Shown here: positions 1-5,923 of the stretch, piece after piece
Layout: each line of letters opens with the position of its first letter
Position numbering within the stretch: the stretch's first letter is position 1
Origin: a virus
Strand: one strand, 5' to 3'
Virus record (IMG/VR): IMGVR_UViG_3300027974_000203
Location: 1 to 20,241 of that record
DNA: 20,241 bases
Position numbers and translations under genes: made by a program
The notes under the pieces: generated by a model
The model's database searches: none
What the model was told of the DNA's origin: nothing
The model's input: the letters and a program-made list of their open reading frames with translations, nothing else

Positions 1-336
1 TACTTACAAGAATTTGCAGAGTTGGGATTGAAATCGATTGCGCCAGAAAAGATCATTGGCGCCACTCAAGTGTGGTCTTACAATACTAAGACCAAATTGC
101 TTGGTGTGTACAATGCAGAGAATGCAAAAGGCTTGACGGTCAAAGGCAGCACTCTACAAAACTTCAATGTCGAAACGTCAATTGGTAAGCGACTGCGAAA
201 GCCTGAGGTGACGATCAAAGAACTGCTTGAAGCTGGCAAAATCAAACTCAAGAAAATTCTGAGCGAACTCTCCACGAAGGAATCGTTGTTGACAGGTCGC
301 CTAAACTCTGATACCATCATCGTTAGGGTAGCGTAA
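1..336 (+). CDS. C-terminal part of unknown phage protein
   Basis: The reading frame is open from the first base and stops at 334-336, so only about 111 C-terminal residues are present and the real start lies outside the window. The tail contains VWSYNTKTKLLGVY, then a Lys/Arg-rich segment (KRLRKPEVTIKELL) and ends TGRLNSDTIIVRVA. No membrane segment or catalytic motif is visible. It lies just upstream of a 47-codon gene and RNase H, so it probably belongs to the same replication-region transcript. I do not recognise the family with confidence and give no function. Confidence 0.8.
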   Translation, partial: YLQEFAELGLKSIAPEKIIGATQVWSYNTKTKLLGVYNAENAKGLTVKGSTLQNFNVETSIGKRLRKPEVTIKELLEAGKIKLKKILSELSTKESLLTGRLNSDTIIVRVA

Positions 337-339
337 GAA

Positions 340-483
340 ATGGAAGAATATATCATGGACAACAAAGAGTTGATTGAAAAGTGGATTGTGTGGTTGAATG
401 CTGAAATCAAATTCGGTATTGCAACAGATCTTGAAAAAAAGCACAAGCAAGAACTGAAAGAGTTTCTTGAAGGAATGCTATGA
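340..483 (+). CDS. Small unknown protein upstream of RNase H
   Basis: A 47-residue, highly charged protein rich in Glu and Lys, probably helical (KWIVWLNAEIKFGIATDLEKKHKQ). Its TGA stop overlaps the ATG of the RNase H gene in an ATGA arrangement, which is typical of translational coupling and the main reason to call it real. An alternative start at 355 has a slightly better purine-rich stretch (GGAAG) upstream. No function can be assigned. Confidence 0.6.
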   Translation: MEEYIMDNKELIEKWIVWLNAEIKFGIATDLEKKHKQELKEFLEGML

Positions 484-1346
484 TTTTGATTGATATGAAT
501 CAGGTTATGATTTCTAACCTGATGATGCAGATAAATTCAAATGCATCAAATGCGATTGACGAGAATTTGATAAGGCACATGGTGCTAAATAGCATTCGAA
601 TGTACAATGTTAAATTCAAAGAGAAGTATGGCGACATAACGATTTGTTGTGATGACAAAGGTTATTGGCGCAGAGACTTTTTTCCATACTATAAAGCAAG
701 TCGCAAAAAAGACCGAGAAGCATCACCGTTTGATTGGAATCTAATATTCGAAACACTTAATCGAGTCAGAGATGAAATCAAGGAATACTTTCCATATAAA
801 GTTGTCCAGGTTGATAAAACCGAAGCAGATGATGTTATCGCAACACTCTGCCATAAGTATGGTACATACATCAAAAACGACACGACTGAAAAGATTCTTA
901 TTCTATCTTCAGACAAAGACTTTTTGCAATTACAAAAGTTTGTCAATGTTGAGCAATATAGCCCAATGGCGAAAAAGTTTCTTCGAACTAATAGCCCGTC
1001 GAAGTTTCTAAAAGAACACATCATTAAAGGTGATCGTTCTGACGGTATTCCTAATTTTCTATCTTCAGATGATACGTTCGTTAGCGAAGCCCGTCAAAAG
1101 CCTGTAACAGAGAAAAAACTAAATACTTGGTTGACTCAAGAACCAGAATCATTTTGTAATGAAATCACATTGCGGAATTATCGACGGAATGAACTCCTAA
1201 TCGATCTATCAAAGATTCCCGATGAATATCAAAGCAAAATCATAGATACATACGAGACTACTCCTAAACGAGGAAGAGAGAAGATTTTTAATTATTTTAT
1301 TCAACATCGCATGAAAATGCTCATGGATCACATACAGGAATTTTGA
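480..1346 (+). CDS. rnh: T4-type RNase H (5'-3' exo/flap nuclease)
   Basis: A 288-residue protein of the FEN/5'-nuclease family that matches T4 RNase H along its length (T4 protein about 305 aa). In T4 this enzyme removes RNA primers and flaps from lagging-strand fragments. The expected acidic metal-binding residues are visible: D5, D58/D59, E115-D117-D118, D145-x-D147 (SSDKDF) and D185/D188 (KGDRSDGIPN). The GYWRRDFFPYYKASRKK stretch (61-77) corresponds to the T4 GYWRRDFAYYYKKNRGK region at the helical arch. The C terminus ends IQEF, like T4's INEF. The gene is coupled upstream (ATGA) and downstream (TGATG), so it lies within a replication operon. The family call is firm; enzymatic activity is inferred. 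Confidence 0.93.
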   Translation: MILIDMNQVMISNLMMQINSNASNAIDENLIRHMVLNSIRMYNVKFKEKYGDITICCDDKGYWRRDFFPYYKASRKKDREASPFDWNLIFETLNRVRDEIKEYFPYKVVQVDKTEADDVIATLCHKYGTYIKNDTTEKILILSSDKDFLQLQKFVNVEQYSPMAKKFLRTNSPSKFLKEHIIKGDRSDGIPNFLSSDDTFVSEARQKPVTEKKLNTWLTQEPESFCNEITLRNYRRNELLIDLSKIPDEYQSKIIDTYETTPKRGREKIFNYFIQHRMKMLMDHIQEF

Positions 1347-1783
1347 TGGACATTAGTAAGATGACATTGCCAGAGTTGTTAATCCATGTATCCGGATTAC
1401 CGACAGAAAAGAGAGCAAATGCTTTAAAGCAAATTGCGAACTTGACGCCTGACTTGAAAACTCTTTTGAAGTATGCATATCATAAAGACGTTAAATTTGA
1501 TTTGCCTGAAGGAGATCCTCCATACAAAGAAATGGAAACTCCAGAAAACATGGGACACAATCGATTGCCTAGGGAAATGCGAAAGTTTCAGTATTTCTTT
1601 AAAGAAAGCAATCTGAATACAATCAAACGAGAAAAACTTTTCATTGAATTGTTGGAAACAGTTTCTCCAGAAGAGGCAAAGCTAGTCCTTATGGTCAAGA
1701 ATAAAAAAATAACTTACAAAGGCATCACTCGAAAATTAGTCGAGGAAGCACTACCAGAACTTTTTGTTGGAGAATCAAAGTAA
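1346..1783 (+). CDS. DUF6433-family phage protein
   Basis: A 145-residue soluble protein. It has the features I associate with the DUF6433 family of T4-like phages of aquatic bacteria: an N-terminal helical segment, the LPEGDPPYKE motif (about 51-60), the HNRLPREMRKFQYFF region and a terminal MVKNKKITYKGITRKLVEEALPEL-like helix. The ATG overlaps the RNase H stop (TGATG) and has AGGAA at 1336-1340. Linkage to rnh suggests a replication or late-transcription accessory role (T4 has dsbA, 33 and 59 after rnh), but no direct similarity to those proteins is visible. Confidence 0.8.
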   Translation: MDISKMTLPELLIHVSGLPTEKRANALKQIANLTPDLKTLLKYAYHKDVKFDLPEGDPPYKEMETPENMGHNRLPREMRKFQYFFKESNLNTIKREKLFIELLETVSPEEAKLVLMVKNKKITYKGITRKLVEEALPELFVGESK

Positions 1784-1787
1784 CGCC

Positions 1788-1979
1788 ATGTCCAAGACAA
1801 ATAAAAAGTATAGCGGCTTTAGGGATTTTTATGAGAATGAAGATGGGCGTTCACATGGAAAGCCTAGATTGAACGAATCAAAAAAGCAAAAAACAAAGTT
1901 CAAGCATCAGACAAAGTTTATTGATCCAAATAATATTCGCGAAGATGAATGGGACGAATATGAGAGTTTTGAAGAGTAA
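1788..1979 (+). CDS. Small charged unknown protein
   Basis: A 63-residue hydrophilic protein with a basic middle (ESKKQKTKFKHQTKF) and an acidic tail (EDEWDEYESFEE). It follows the DUF6433 gene by 4 bases. The frame is open from a TTG at 1764, but ATG 1788 gives a conventional start; its ribosome-binding site is weak. The charge asymmetry suggests a disordered nucleic-acid or protein-binding tail. Not recognised. Confidence 0.6.
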   Translation: MSKTNKKYSGFRDFYENEDGRSHGKPRLNESKKQKTKFKHQTKFIDPNNIREDEWDEYESFEE

Positions 1980-1997
1980 CTATTTTTAGGAGTAATC

Positions 1998-2585
1998 ATG
2001 TTACATTTTCATAATGAAGGTGGAAAGTTTTTGGGTTGGTATACATGGCAACGAGCATACGATTTAAGCAAGAACATTAATAATGCAATTTATTCATTTG
2101 CTTTTCTAGAAGAAAAGCCAAAGAATGACGTACTTCCGTTTGAAATAGAAGATACATTTTATTTTGGAATGACTTGTGGGTTATCTTATGATAAAAAAAA
2201 TAAAACTTCATCGGGCAAAAAGCGCGGAGGAGAAATAGTTACAGGTTTACAGAAAAGACTTATATCTCATAATGGATATCTTAAAGAATTAAAAGATAAC
2301 GATAAAAAATCCAAAATGTTTTTCGAACATTTTTCTCCACAAAATCAACCACAAAAAGAAAGATATGTGGGCATAGGTATTCCAAGTGTAGATATGGGTG
2401 AAACGCCAATGCGCTCATTTGTAAGTACAGTAGAGTCTGAGTTTATTTTTTTATATACTAAAAAATTTAATAAAACACCTCTATTAAATCTCGATGAGGA
2501 ATCTAAGCCAAGACGCAAAGCGGGATCGCACTCTATGAGAGTAATGAGTTCACCTAGCATATTGCCATTCATCGACAAGCAGTAG
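1998..2585 (+). CDS. Divergent GIY-YIG-like nuclease (putative)
   Basis: A 195-residue protein with a good Shine-Dalgarno (TAGGAG). The pieces of a GIY-YIG nuclease can be laid out in order. IYSFAF (31-36) stands for the GIY strand and FYFGMT (54-59) for YIG. QKRLISH (85-91) supplies the basic residue and His, VESEFI (145-150) the metal-binding Glu, and FNKTPLLN (157-164) the terminal Asn. The spacing is longer than in the canonical domain because of a lysine-rich insertion (65-78). The C terminus is basic. A canonical but unrelated GIY-YIG gene follows directly. It could be a homing endonuclease or a DNA-processing enzyme; the assignment rests on motif order only. Confidence 0.6.
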   Translation: MLHFHNEGGKFLGWYTWQRAYDLSKNINNAIYSFAFLEEKPKNDVLPFEIEDTFYFGMTCGLSYDKKNKTSSGKKRGGEIVTGLQKRLISHNGYLKELKDNDKKSKMFFEHFSPQNQPQKERYVGIGIPSVDMGETPMRSFVSTVESEFIFLYTKKFNKTPLLNLDEESKPRRKAGSHSMRVMSSPSILPFIDKQ

Positions 2586-2602
2586 TTTTTTTGCAACAGC
2601 AA

Positions 2603-2620
2603 GTGTCGTTTTTTCGCAAC
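2603..2620 (+). repeat. Left arm of inverted repeat around GIY-YIG gene
   Basis: GTGTCGTTTTTTCGCAAC is the reverse complement of 2987-3004 with one mismatch in 18 bases. The arms enclose the GIY-YIG gene and its promoter. Confidence 0.8.
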
Positions 2621-2633
2621 ATCCAGGAAGTCC

Positions 2634-2661
2634 TTGACTTTCCTGGAGATCAGCGTATACT
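2634..2661 (+). promoter_or_regulatory. Sigma70-type early promoter, copy 1
   Basis: TTGACT (2634-2639), 16-bp spacer, TATACT (2656-2661). The spacer contains GATCAGCG, matching GATCAGAG in copies at 3016 and 10155. A GCAACA stretch (2593-2598) lies upstream, as in the 9419 and 10155 copies. The predicted start site falls at about 2668, next to the ATG of the GIY-YIG gene. Confidence 0.75.
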
Positions 2662-2668
2662 TGTATGT

Positions 2669-2983
2669 ATGGAAAGAAAGAAACGATCAGACAGAAACCA
2701 CGTGGTCTACCGCGTGACTTGCGTAGACACGGGCGACACCTACATCGGTATCACTGTAGCAACCGGGCGAGCATTCCTCCGCGCCGTCAAAGTACGGTGG
2801 CAGAAGCATGTGAGCCGCGCGAAGTGTGAGAACAAAGACTGGGCTATGTGTGTAGCAATCCGCGAACTAGCACAATGCGACTGGAAGTATGAGGTTGTCG
2901 AAATTGTGCGTGGACGCAAGCCAGCACACCAGCGTGAGCGTCAGTTGATTGCTGAACTAGCGCCCAGCCTAAACACTTTCTGA
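2669..2983 (+). CDS. GIY-YIG endonuclease
   Basis: A 104-residue stand-alone GIY-YIG domain. VVYRV (12-16) is the GIY strand and TYIGIT (24-29) the YIG strand. R43 and H47 (RWQKHV) follow, E90 (ERQLI) is the metal-binding Glu, and N102 lies in the terminal SLNTF. The family cleaves DNA as homing or repair-type nucleases. The segment is visibly GC-richer than its neighbours and sits between 18-bp inverted arms, suggesting independent acquisition. The frame is open upstream, but the promoter at 2634-2661 places transcription start at about 2668. ATG 2669 would then be leaderless or nearly so; GTG 2702 is an alternative that trims the domain to its first strand. Confidence 0.85.
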   Translation: MERKKRSDRNHVVYRVTCVDTGDTYIGITVATGRAFLRAVKVRWQKHVSRAKCENKDWAMCVAIRELAQCDWKYEVVEIVRGRKPAHQRERQLIAELAPSLNTF

Positions 2984-2986
2984 ATT

Positions 2987-3004
2987 GTTGCGAAAATACG
3001 ACAC
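2987..3004 (+). repeat. Right arm of inverted repeat around GIY-YIG gene
   Basis: GTTGCGAAAATACGACAC pairs with 2603-2620 (17 of 18). Its inner part begins a 28-bp direct repeat at 2993-3020 that recurs at 3184-3211 with 27 of 28 identity and leads into the next promoter copies. Confidence 0.8.
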
Positions 3005-3015
3005 CAAGAAAAGCC

Positions 3016-3043
3016 TTGACTTTTGCCGCGATCAGAGTATAAT
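3016..3043 (+). promoter_or_regulatory. Sigma70-type early promoter, copy 2
   Basis: TTGACT (3016-3021), 16-bp spacer with GATCAGAG, TATAAT (3038-3043), followed by AGATCTTGTGGTGAGAG. The same downstream sequence occurs after copies 3 and 5. It drives the 30-residue membrane peptide gene at 3082. Confidence 0.85.
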
Positions 3044-3081
3044 AGATCTTGTGGTGAGAGAGAAATTGATAGGAGTTTGAG

Positions 3082-3174
3082 ATGATTACGTTTTTAGCAG
3101 TTGTGATGGTTGGTTTTGTTGCTCTAGTCTTGTGTGGGGTTGCCGTTGGCGGCTCTGTCAAGACCCTCGGTTGA
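3082..3174 (+). CDS. 30-aa single-pass membrane micropeptide
   Basis: ATG preceded by AGGAG (3071-3075) at good distance, and placed directly behind a strong promoter and a conserved leader. The peptide is almost entirely a hydrophobic helix (MITFLAVVMVGFVALVLCGV) ending in a short polar tail with one Lys. It most likely inserts in the host inner membrane. Promoter, ribosome-binding site and hydrophobic pattern together support a real gene despite its size. Function unknown. Confidence 0.65.
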   Translation: MITFLAVVMVGFVALVLCGVAVGGSVKTLG

Positions 3175-3183
3175 ACCGTAGTA

Positions 3184-3211
3184 AAAATACGACACCGAGA
3201 AAAGCCTTGAC
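3184..3211 (+). repeat. Direct repeat upstream of promoter copy 3
   Basis: A 28-bp unit beginning AAAATACGACACC and ending in CCTTGAC. It is 27 of 28 identical to 2993-3020; its end is the -35 box. Confidence 0.8.
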
Positions 3212-3235
3212 AGCAAACCCAAACCAGCGTAGAAT
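3207..3235 (+). promoter_or_regulatory. Sigma70-type early promoter, copy 3
   Basis: TTGACA (3207-3212), 17-bp spacer, TAGAAT (3230-3235), followed by AGATCTTGTGGT as in copies 2 and 5. It drives the gene at 3270. Confidence 0.82.
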
Positions 3236-3269
3236 AGATCTTGTGGTAGGGAATAAACAGGAAGAAATG

Positions 3270-3614
3270 ATGATAAACGAATTCAAAATCGACGGCCTTG
3301 AAGAGTATCTTGATCACATCCGTATGAACTACATTCAATGGGTGAAACCAGAAGATAACGATCCTTGGAAACAGCAAGGTTGCATCCAGTTTTGCATGGG
3401 TCTCTCGATTGAGTACGGCACCAAGTTTGCCAAGATCATTACGACTAACGGCGGATCGCGTAGCGTCCATTCGTTTGTTTGTTTGCGTGACATGGGCAAG
3501 TTTACTAAAGGTGACATTCTCAAGGCTGCTGGCTGGAATGCTCCTGCGAAAAACTTTGCTCGCGGTAACACGATGGCTCGGGACTTCGGTCAAGTTGCTT
3601 GGACTGGTGCTTAA
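3270..3614 (+). CDS. Unknown early phage protein
   Basis: A 114-residue soluble protein directly behind promoter copy 3. AGGAAGA (3259-3265) fits ATG 3270 better than the adjacent ATG 3267. The sequence is rich in aromatic and Gly residues, with FCMGLSIEYGTKFAKII and a basic C-terminal segment (KNFARGNTMARDFGQVAW). It is GC-richer than the flanking core genes, like the GIY-YIG gene upstream. I recognise no catalytic motif. Its promoter suggests expression immediately after infection, possibly as a host-takeover factor (inference). Confidence 0.8.
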   Translation: MINEFKIDGLEEYLDHIRMNYIQWVKPEDNDPWKQQGCIQFCMGLSIEYGTKFAKIITTNGGSRSVHSFVCLRDMGKFTKGDILKAAGWNAPAKNFARGNTMARDFGQVAWTGA

Positions 3615-3629
3615 ATAGGAATTGAAGAA

Positions 3630-3881
3630 ATGAGTAAGATGAAAGAATTGTGGTCCGACATTGTGGAAATGCTTGAAGCAGAGTATACTGTCGAAGAGGT
3701 AGCAGCAAAGTTCTGTGTGCCTCTTGATTGGGTTGAATCGATAAAGATTGATTTGGAAGAACCAGAAATCTCTTTTGAGGAAGAAACTTTTCTCTCCGAT
3801 GCTGAAGCAGATGCTAATGCATTAGCTTCTATGGGTTGGGGAACCGACGAGGATTATGGACATTATGGTGATGAATTTTAA
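3630..3881 (+). CDS. Small acidic protein with possible HTH
   Basis: An 83-residue protein starting 15 bases after the previous stop, with TAGGAATTGAAGAA before the ATG. Residues 15-40 (AEYTVEEVAAKFCVPLDWVESI) have the pattern of a helix-turn-helix of the kind found in small phage regulators. The remainder is strongly acidic (EEPEISFEEE, DEDYGHYGDEF). It could be a DNA-binding regulator or an acidic DNA mimic; the HTH is judged by eye only. Confidence 0.7.
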   Translation: MSKMKELWSDIVEMLEAEYTVEEVAAKFCVPLDWVESIKIDLEEPEISFEEETFLSDAEADANALASMGWGTDEDYGHYGDEF

Positions 3882-4017
3882 AATTCCAGCTTCTGGTAAA
3901 CCTAGAAACTTAGTTTCTAAGGATCTCAGAAGTCCTAAGTATCGTATGCGGGTTGTTGGCGATAAGCGTAAAAAGAACCCTAAACATAAACACGGTAATT
4001 TTTATGCATTCGTTTAA
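3865..4017 (+). CDS. Small basic phage protein
   Basis: A 50-residue, very basic protein that overlaps the previous stop by 17 bases (alternative ATG 3871). The layout KPRNLVSKDLRSPKYRMRVV followed by DKRKKNPKHKHG resembles a widespread family of short phage proteins with an RN-x-V-x-K-x-(L/M)-RSP-(K/Q)-(Y/F)-R pattern and a Lys/His tail. The family has no established function. The charge suggests nucleic-acid binding. Confidence 0.75.
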   Translation: MVMNFKIPASGKPRNLVSKDLRSPKYRMRVVGDKRKKNPKHKHGNFYAFV

Positions 4018-4315
4018 ACCTGGTATGGGCCCAAGAGAATCAATTGCATCAGAGTTGTTGGATACTATCCGCTTTGGTGCTCTTGATAAAATCAATGGTG
4101 CTGGTACATACTACAAGCGTAGGTTCGAAGACAGGGACGCTTATGTAGTTCCGTTTGGTCAGAACAAATATTTTTATGGCGCAGTTGTAATTTATTCAGC
4201 AGGAAAGATTAATATTCGATACAAGTTAAACGACGAAGCGCATAATGTGAATGTGCGAAATTTGAGTGAAGCAAAAGAATACATTGTGAAGCGTTTTATA
4301 CAATCTGGATTATGA
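4004..4315 (+). CDS. Unknown protein
   Basis: A 103-residue protein whose ATG overlaps the end of the small basic gene by 14 bases. It has a basic, mixed alpha/beta look: ESIASELLDTIRFGAL, then beta-like VVPFGQNKYFYGAVVIYSAG, and a C-terminal helix ending VKRFIQSGL. No motif I can name. It stops one base before the MazG-like gene, so the two are co-translated. Confidence 0.75.
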   Translation: MHSFKPGMGPRESIASELLDTIRFGALDKINGAGTYYKRRFEDRDAYVVPFGQNKYFYGAVVIYSAGKINIRYKLNDEAHNVNVRNLSEAKEYIVKRFIQSGL

Positions 4316-4316
4316 T

Positions 4317-4610
4317 ATGAATGAAATTGATAAAGAAGTGTTGCTCATTGCATTGGAAGAATGTGCTGAAGTGACACAAGCAATCAGTAAAGTGTTTCGA
4401 TTTGGTTTTGACTCAAAACATCCTAAAGAGATTCAAACAAACAAAGAGCGATTGGAAGAAGAAATCGGTGATTTGCTTTGCATGATTGAATTGATGGCTG
4501 AACGCCAATTGATTGAGGGTGCAGCAGTGGATCGTGCAATTGAAAACAAACTTCAAAAATTGAAATGCTGGTCTAAGATTTTCGGGAGTGAGCAAAATGT
4601 CGAAAAGTGA
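4317..4610 (+). CDS. MazG-like NTP pyrophosphohydrolase
   Basis: A 97-residue all-alpha protein with the metal-binding layout of the MazG/dUTPase-2 superfamily: E14-E15-x2-E18 (ALEECAEVTQA) in the first helix and E49-x2-D52 (EEEIGDLLCMIE) in the second. RFGFDSKHPKE lies between them. Family members hydrolyse (d)NTPs to monophosphate and pyrophosphate; phage versions are thought to adjust nucleotide or alarmone pools. It is short, so probably a single-domain homomultimer. A second, HisE-like member is at 16861. The substrate cannot be read from the sequence. Confidence 0.85.
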   Translation: MNEIDKEVLLIALEECAEVTQAISKVFRFGFDSKHPKEIQTNKERLEEEIGDLLCMIELMAERQLIEGAAVDRAIENKLQKLKCWSKIFGSEQNVEK

Positions 4611-4857
4611 TATAAAAACTTGGTTCAAAAGAAATGGATTTGGATTAACATATCGAGATAATTGGCGTAATGTTATAAAATATAATTGCGGTTGTTTTAG
4701 TAGAAATGGTCGTTACTTTCGACTTCGCGGTAATGGTCCAGAACGTACATGGGTAGTTGATGTATCAGAACCAGCTGCTAATTTTGATCGATGGGCTAAC
4801 TCAACGGAAATTCGTGAAATTCCTTTAGAGAAGTTTATGTCTGAGTATAGTAAGTGA
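4597..4857 (+). CDS. Unknown basic/aromatic protein
   Basis: An 86-residue protein whose ATG lies inside the end of the MazG-like gene (14-base overlap), with GGGAG at 4584-4588. It begins MSKSDIKTWFKRNGFGLTYR and is rich in Arg, Asn and Trp (NCGCFSRNGRYFRLRGNG), then becomes acidic at the C terminus. Alternating hydrophobic residues suggest a small beta-rich fold. Not recognised. Confidence 0.7.
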   Translation: MSKSDIKTWFKRNGFGLTYRDNWRNVIKYNCGCFSRNGRYFRLRGNGPERTWVVDVSEPAANFDRWANSTEIREIPLEKFMSEYSK

Positions 4858-5036
4858 ATTCTGAGATGAAAGCAAAGTACGATAAAATGTTGATGGCTCT
4901 ACTTGGAAAAGAATCATTGGTTGAAAAGTGGTGGGTTTCTAAAAACAAAGCGTTTGATATGAAGACTCCATTAGAAATGTATGCAGAAGATTCGAATCGG
5001 GTAGATCAGTATATTAAAGATCAATTTTTGAGATAA
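4854..5036 (+). CDS. Small protein resembling MbcA/ParS (DUF2384) domain
   Basis: About 60 residues, starting at GTG 4854 overlapping the previous TGA; ATG 4866 is an equally weak alternative. The pattern LLGKESLVEKWWVSKNKAFD-x-KTPLEMYAEDSNRVDQYI matches the WL-x-x-pN-x-al-x-x-xP-x-el layout of the C-terminal domain of Xre/MbcA/ParS-type antitoxins. No toxin gene is adjacent. Short phage proteins with this pattern are common, so a stand-alone anti-toxin-like or regulatory role is possible. This is a weak, motif-level call. Confidence 0.6.
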   Translation: MNSEMKAKYDKMLMALLGKESLVEKWWVSKNKAFDMKTPLEMYAEDSNRVDQYIKDQFLR

Positions 5037-5054
5037 AAAGACTATATAAACGAA

Positions 5055-5135
5055 GCCCCGGTGGCGGAATGGTAGACGCGCTGGTCTTAGAAGCCAGTGT
5101 CGAAAGGCGTAGGAGTTCGAGTCTCCTCTGGGGCA
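5055..5135 (+). tRNA. tRNA-Leu (anticodon TAG)
   Basis: Acceptor GCCCCGG/CTGGGGC, anticodon loop CTTAGAA, long variable arm as expected for Leu. The genome does not encode CCA here (ACAC follows the acceptor). First gene of the array. Confidence 0.93.
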
Positions 5136-5265
5136 CACAAAATGGTTAGTAACCAGGAATAAAGCCTGTCTAAGACAAGTCACTCAAGGCTCTACCCCCT
5201 CCGTTAAAAGTGGTCAGGAGAGTGACACCATATTCAAGCACATTAGGATTAGTGTGTTTCAATAT
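5136..5265 (+). other. Gene-free structured spacer before tRNA-Tyr
   Basis: No protein or canonical tRNA fits. It contains a perfect 13-base palindrome (5143-5155) and a 7-bp stem GTCACTC (5179-5185)/GAGTGAC (5220-5226) followed by ACCA, like a tRNA 3' end. It also holds most of a hairpin (5228-5267) whose 3' arm runs into tRNA-Tyr. It may be a decayed tRNA or a stable small RNA. Confidence 0.5.
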
Positions 5266-5267
5266 GG
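5228..5267 (+). repeat. Stem-loop upstream of tRNA-Tyr
   Basis: CCATATTCAAGCACA (5228-5242) pairs with TGTGTTTCAATATGG (5253-5267) with one mismatch and one G-U pair. The last two bases are the first two of tRNA-Tyr. It resembles the stem-loop at 5350-5418. Confidence 0.7.
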
Positions 5268-5349
5268 GTAGCGAGCATCATTGGTGAATGCAGCAGACTG
5301 TAAATCTGTGGTCCTTAGCGGCAACGGGGTTCGATTCCCTGGCTACCCA
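5266..5349 (+). tRNA. tRNA-Tyr (anticodon GTA)
   Basis: Acceptor GGGTAGC/GCTACCC, anticodon loop CTGTAAA, long variable arm, discriminator A, CCA encoded at 5350-5352. Confidence 0.95.
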
Positions 5350-5418
5350 CCATATGGAAACACATTCTGAGCCGAACCTAGGCGGCGACCACAAAGAGAG
5401 GAGTGTGTTTCCATATGG
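5350..5418 (+). repeat. Long stem-loop starting in the tRNA-Tyr CCA
   Basis: CCATATGGAAACACATTC (5350-5367) pairs with GAGTGTGTTTCCATATGG (5401-5418), 17 of 18, around a 33-nt loop. There is no T-tract, so it is not a standard terminator. Candidate processing signal or small stable RNA. Confidence 0.75.
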
Positions 5419-5423
5419 TTTGT

Positions 5424-5494
5424 TCCGGTGTAGTATAATGGCAGTGCGGTGGTCTCCAAAACCACTAGTGGGAGTTCGATTCTCTCCACCGGAG
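5424..5494 (+). tRNA. tRNA-Trp (anticodon CCA)
   Basis: Acceptor TCCGGTG/CACCGGA, anticodon stem GTGGT/ACCAC with loop CTCCAAA, discriminator G, CCA encoded. Confidence 0.94.
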
Positions 5495-5508
5495 CCATTG
5501 ACAAATTT

Positions 5509-5582
<74 letters not shown>

Positions 5583-5602
5583 CCATGTTCTTTAACAGTA
5601 TT

Positions 5603-5674
5603 GGGGGATTAGTGATAATGGGAGCACAGGGGCTTTGCAAGCCTTTAGTGGGAGTTCGATCCTCCCATCCTCCA
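5603..5674 (+). tRNA. tRNA-Ala (anticodon TGC)
   Basis: Acceptor GGGGGAT/ATCCTCC including the G3-U70 alanine identity pair; anticodon loop TTTGCAA; CCA encoded. The anticodon stem uses two G-U pairs. Confidence 0.92.
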
Positions 5675-5683
5675 CCAAATTTT

Positions 5684-5755
5684 GGATCGTTAACTCAGAG
5701 GTAGAGTAGCGCCTTTACACGGCGAATGTCGGCAGTTCGATCCTGTCACGATCCA
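5684..5755 (+). tRNA. tRNA-Val (anticodon TAC)
   Basis: Acceptor GGATCGT/ACGATCC, anticodon loop TTTACAC, CCA encoded. The outermost anticodon-stem pair is a G-A mismatch. Confidence 0.92.
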
Positions 5756-5763
5756 CCATAATT

Positions 5764-5835
5764 GGTTCCATAGTATATCGGTTAGTATAACGGCTTGTCA
5801 CGCCGTAGAGGCGAGTTCGATTCTCGCTGGGACCG
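5764..5835 (+). tRNA. tRNA-Asp (anticodon GTC)
   Basis: Acceptor GGTTCCA/TGGGACC, anticodon stem ACGGC/GCCGT with loop TTGTCAC, discriminator G typical of Asp, CCA encoded. Confidence 0.94.
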
Positions 5836-5841
5836 CCAATT

Positions 5842-5915
5842 GCCTCTATAACTCAGTTGGTCAGAGTGCCATCTTGATAAGGTGGAAGTCCCTGGTTCAA
5901 ATCCAGGTGGAGGCA
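5842..5915 (+). tRNA. tRNA-Ile (anticodon GAT)
   Basis: Acceptor GCCTCTA/TGGAGGC, anticodon loop TTGATAA, discriminator A, CCA encoded. Confidence 0.94.
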
Positions 5916-5923
5916 CCAACAAC

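Noticed and set aside
2844-3593. Long open frame on the minus strand (249 codons)
   Set aside because: It lies opposite a clear GIY-YIG gene, two promoters and the 3270 gene; low-complexity translation and no ribosome-binding site.
5143-5155. 13-base perfect palindrome TGGTTAGTAACCA
   Set aside because: A one-base centre cannot form a good RNA hairpin, and a short palindrome of this kind can occur by chance; kept only as part of the spacer description.
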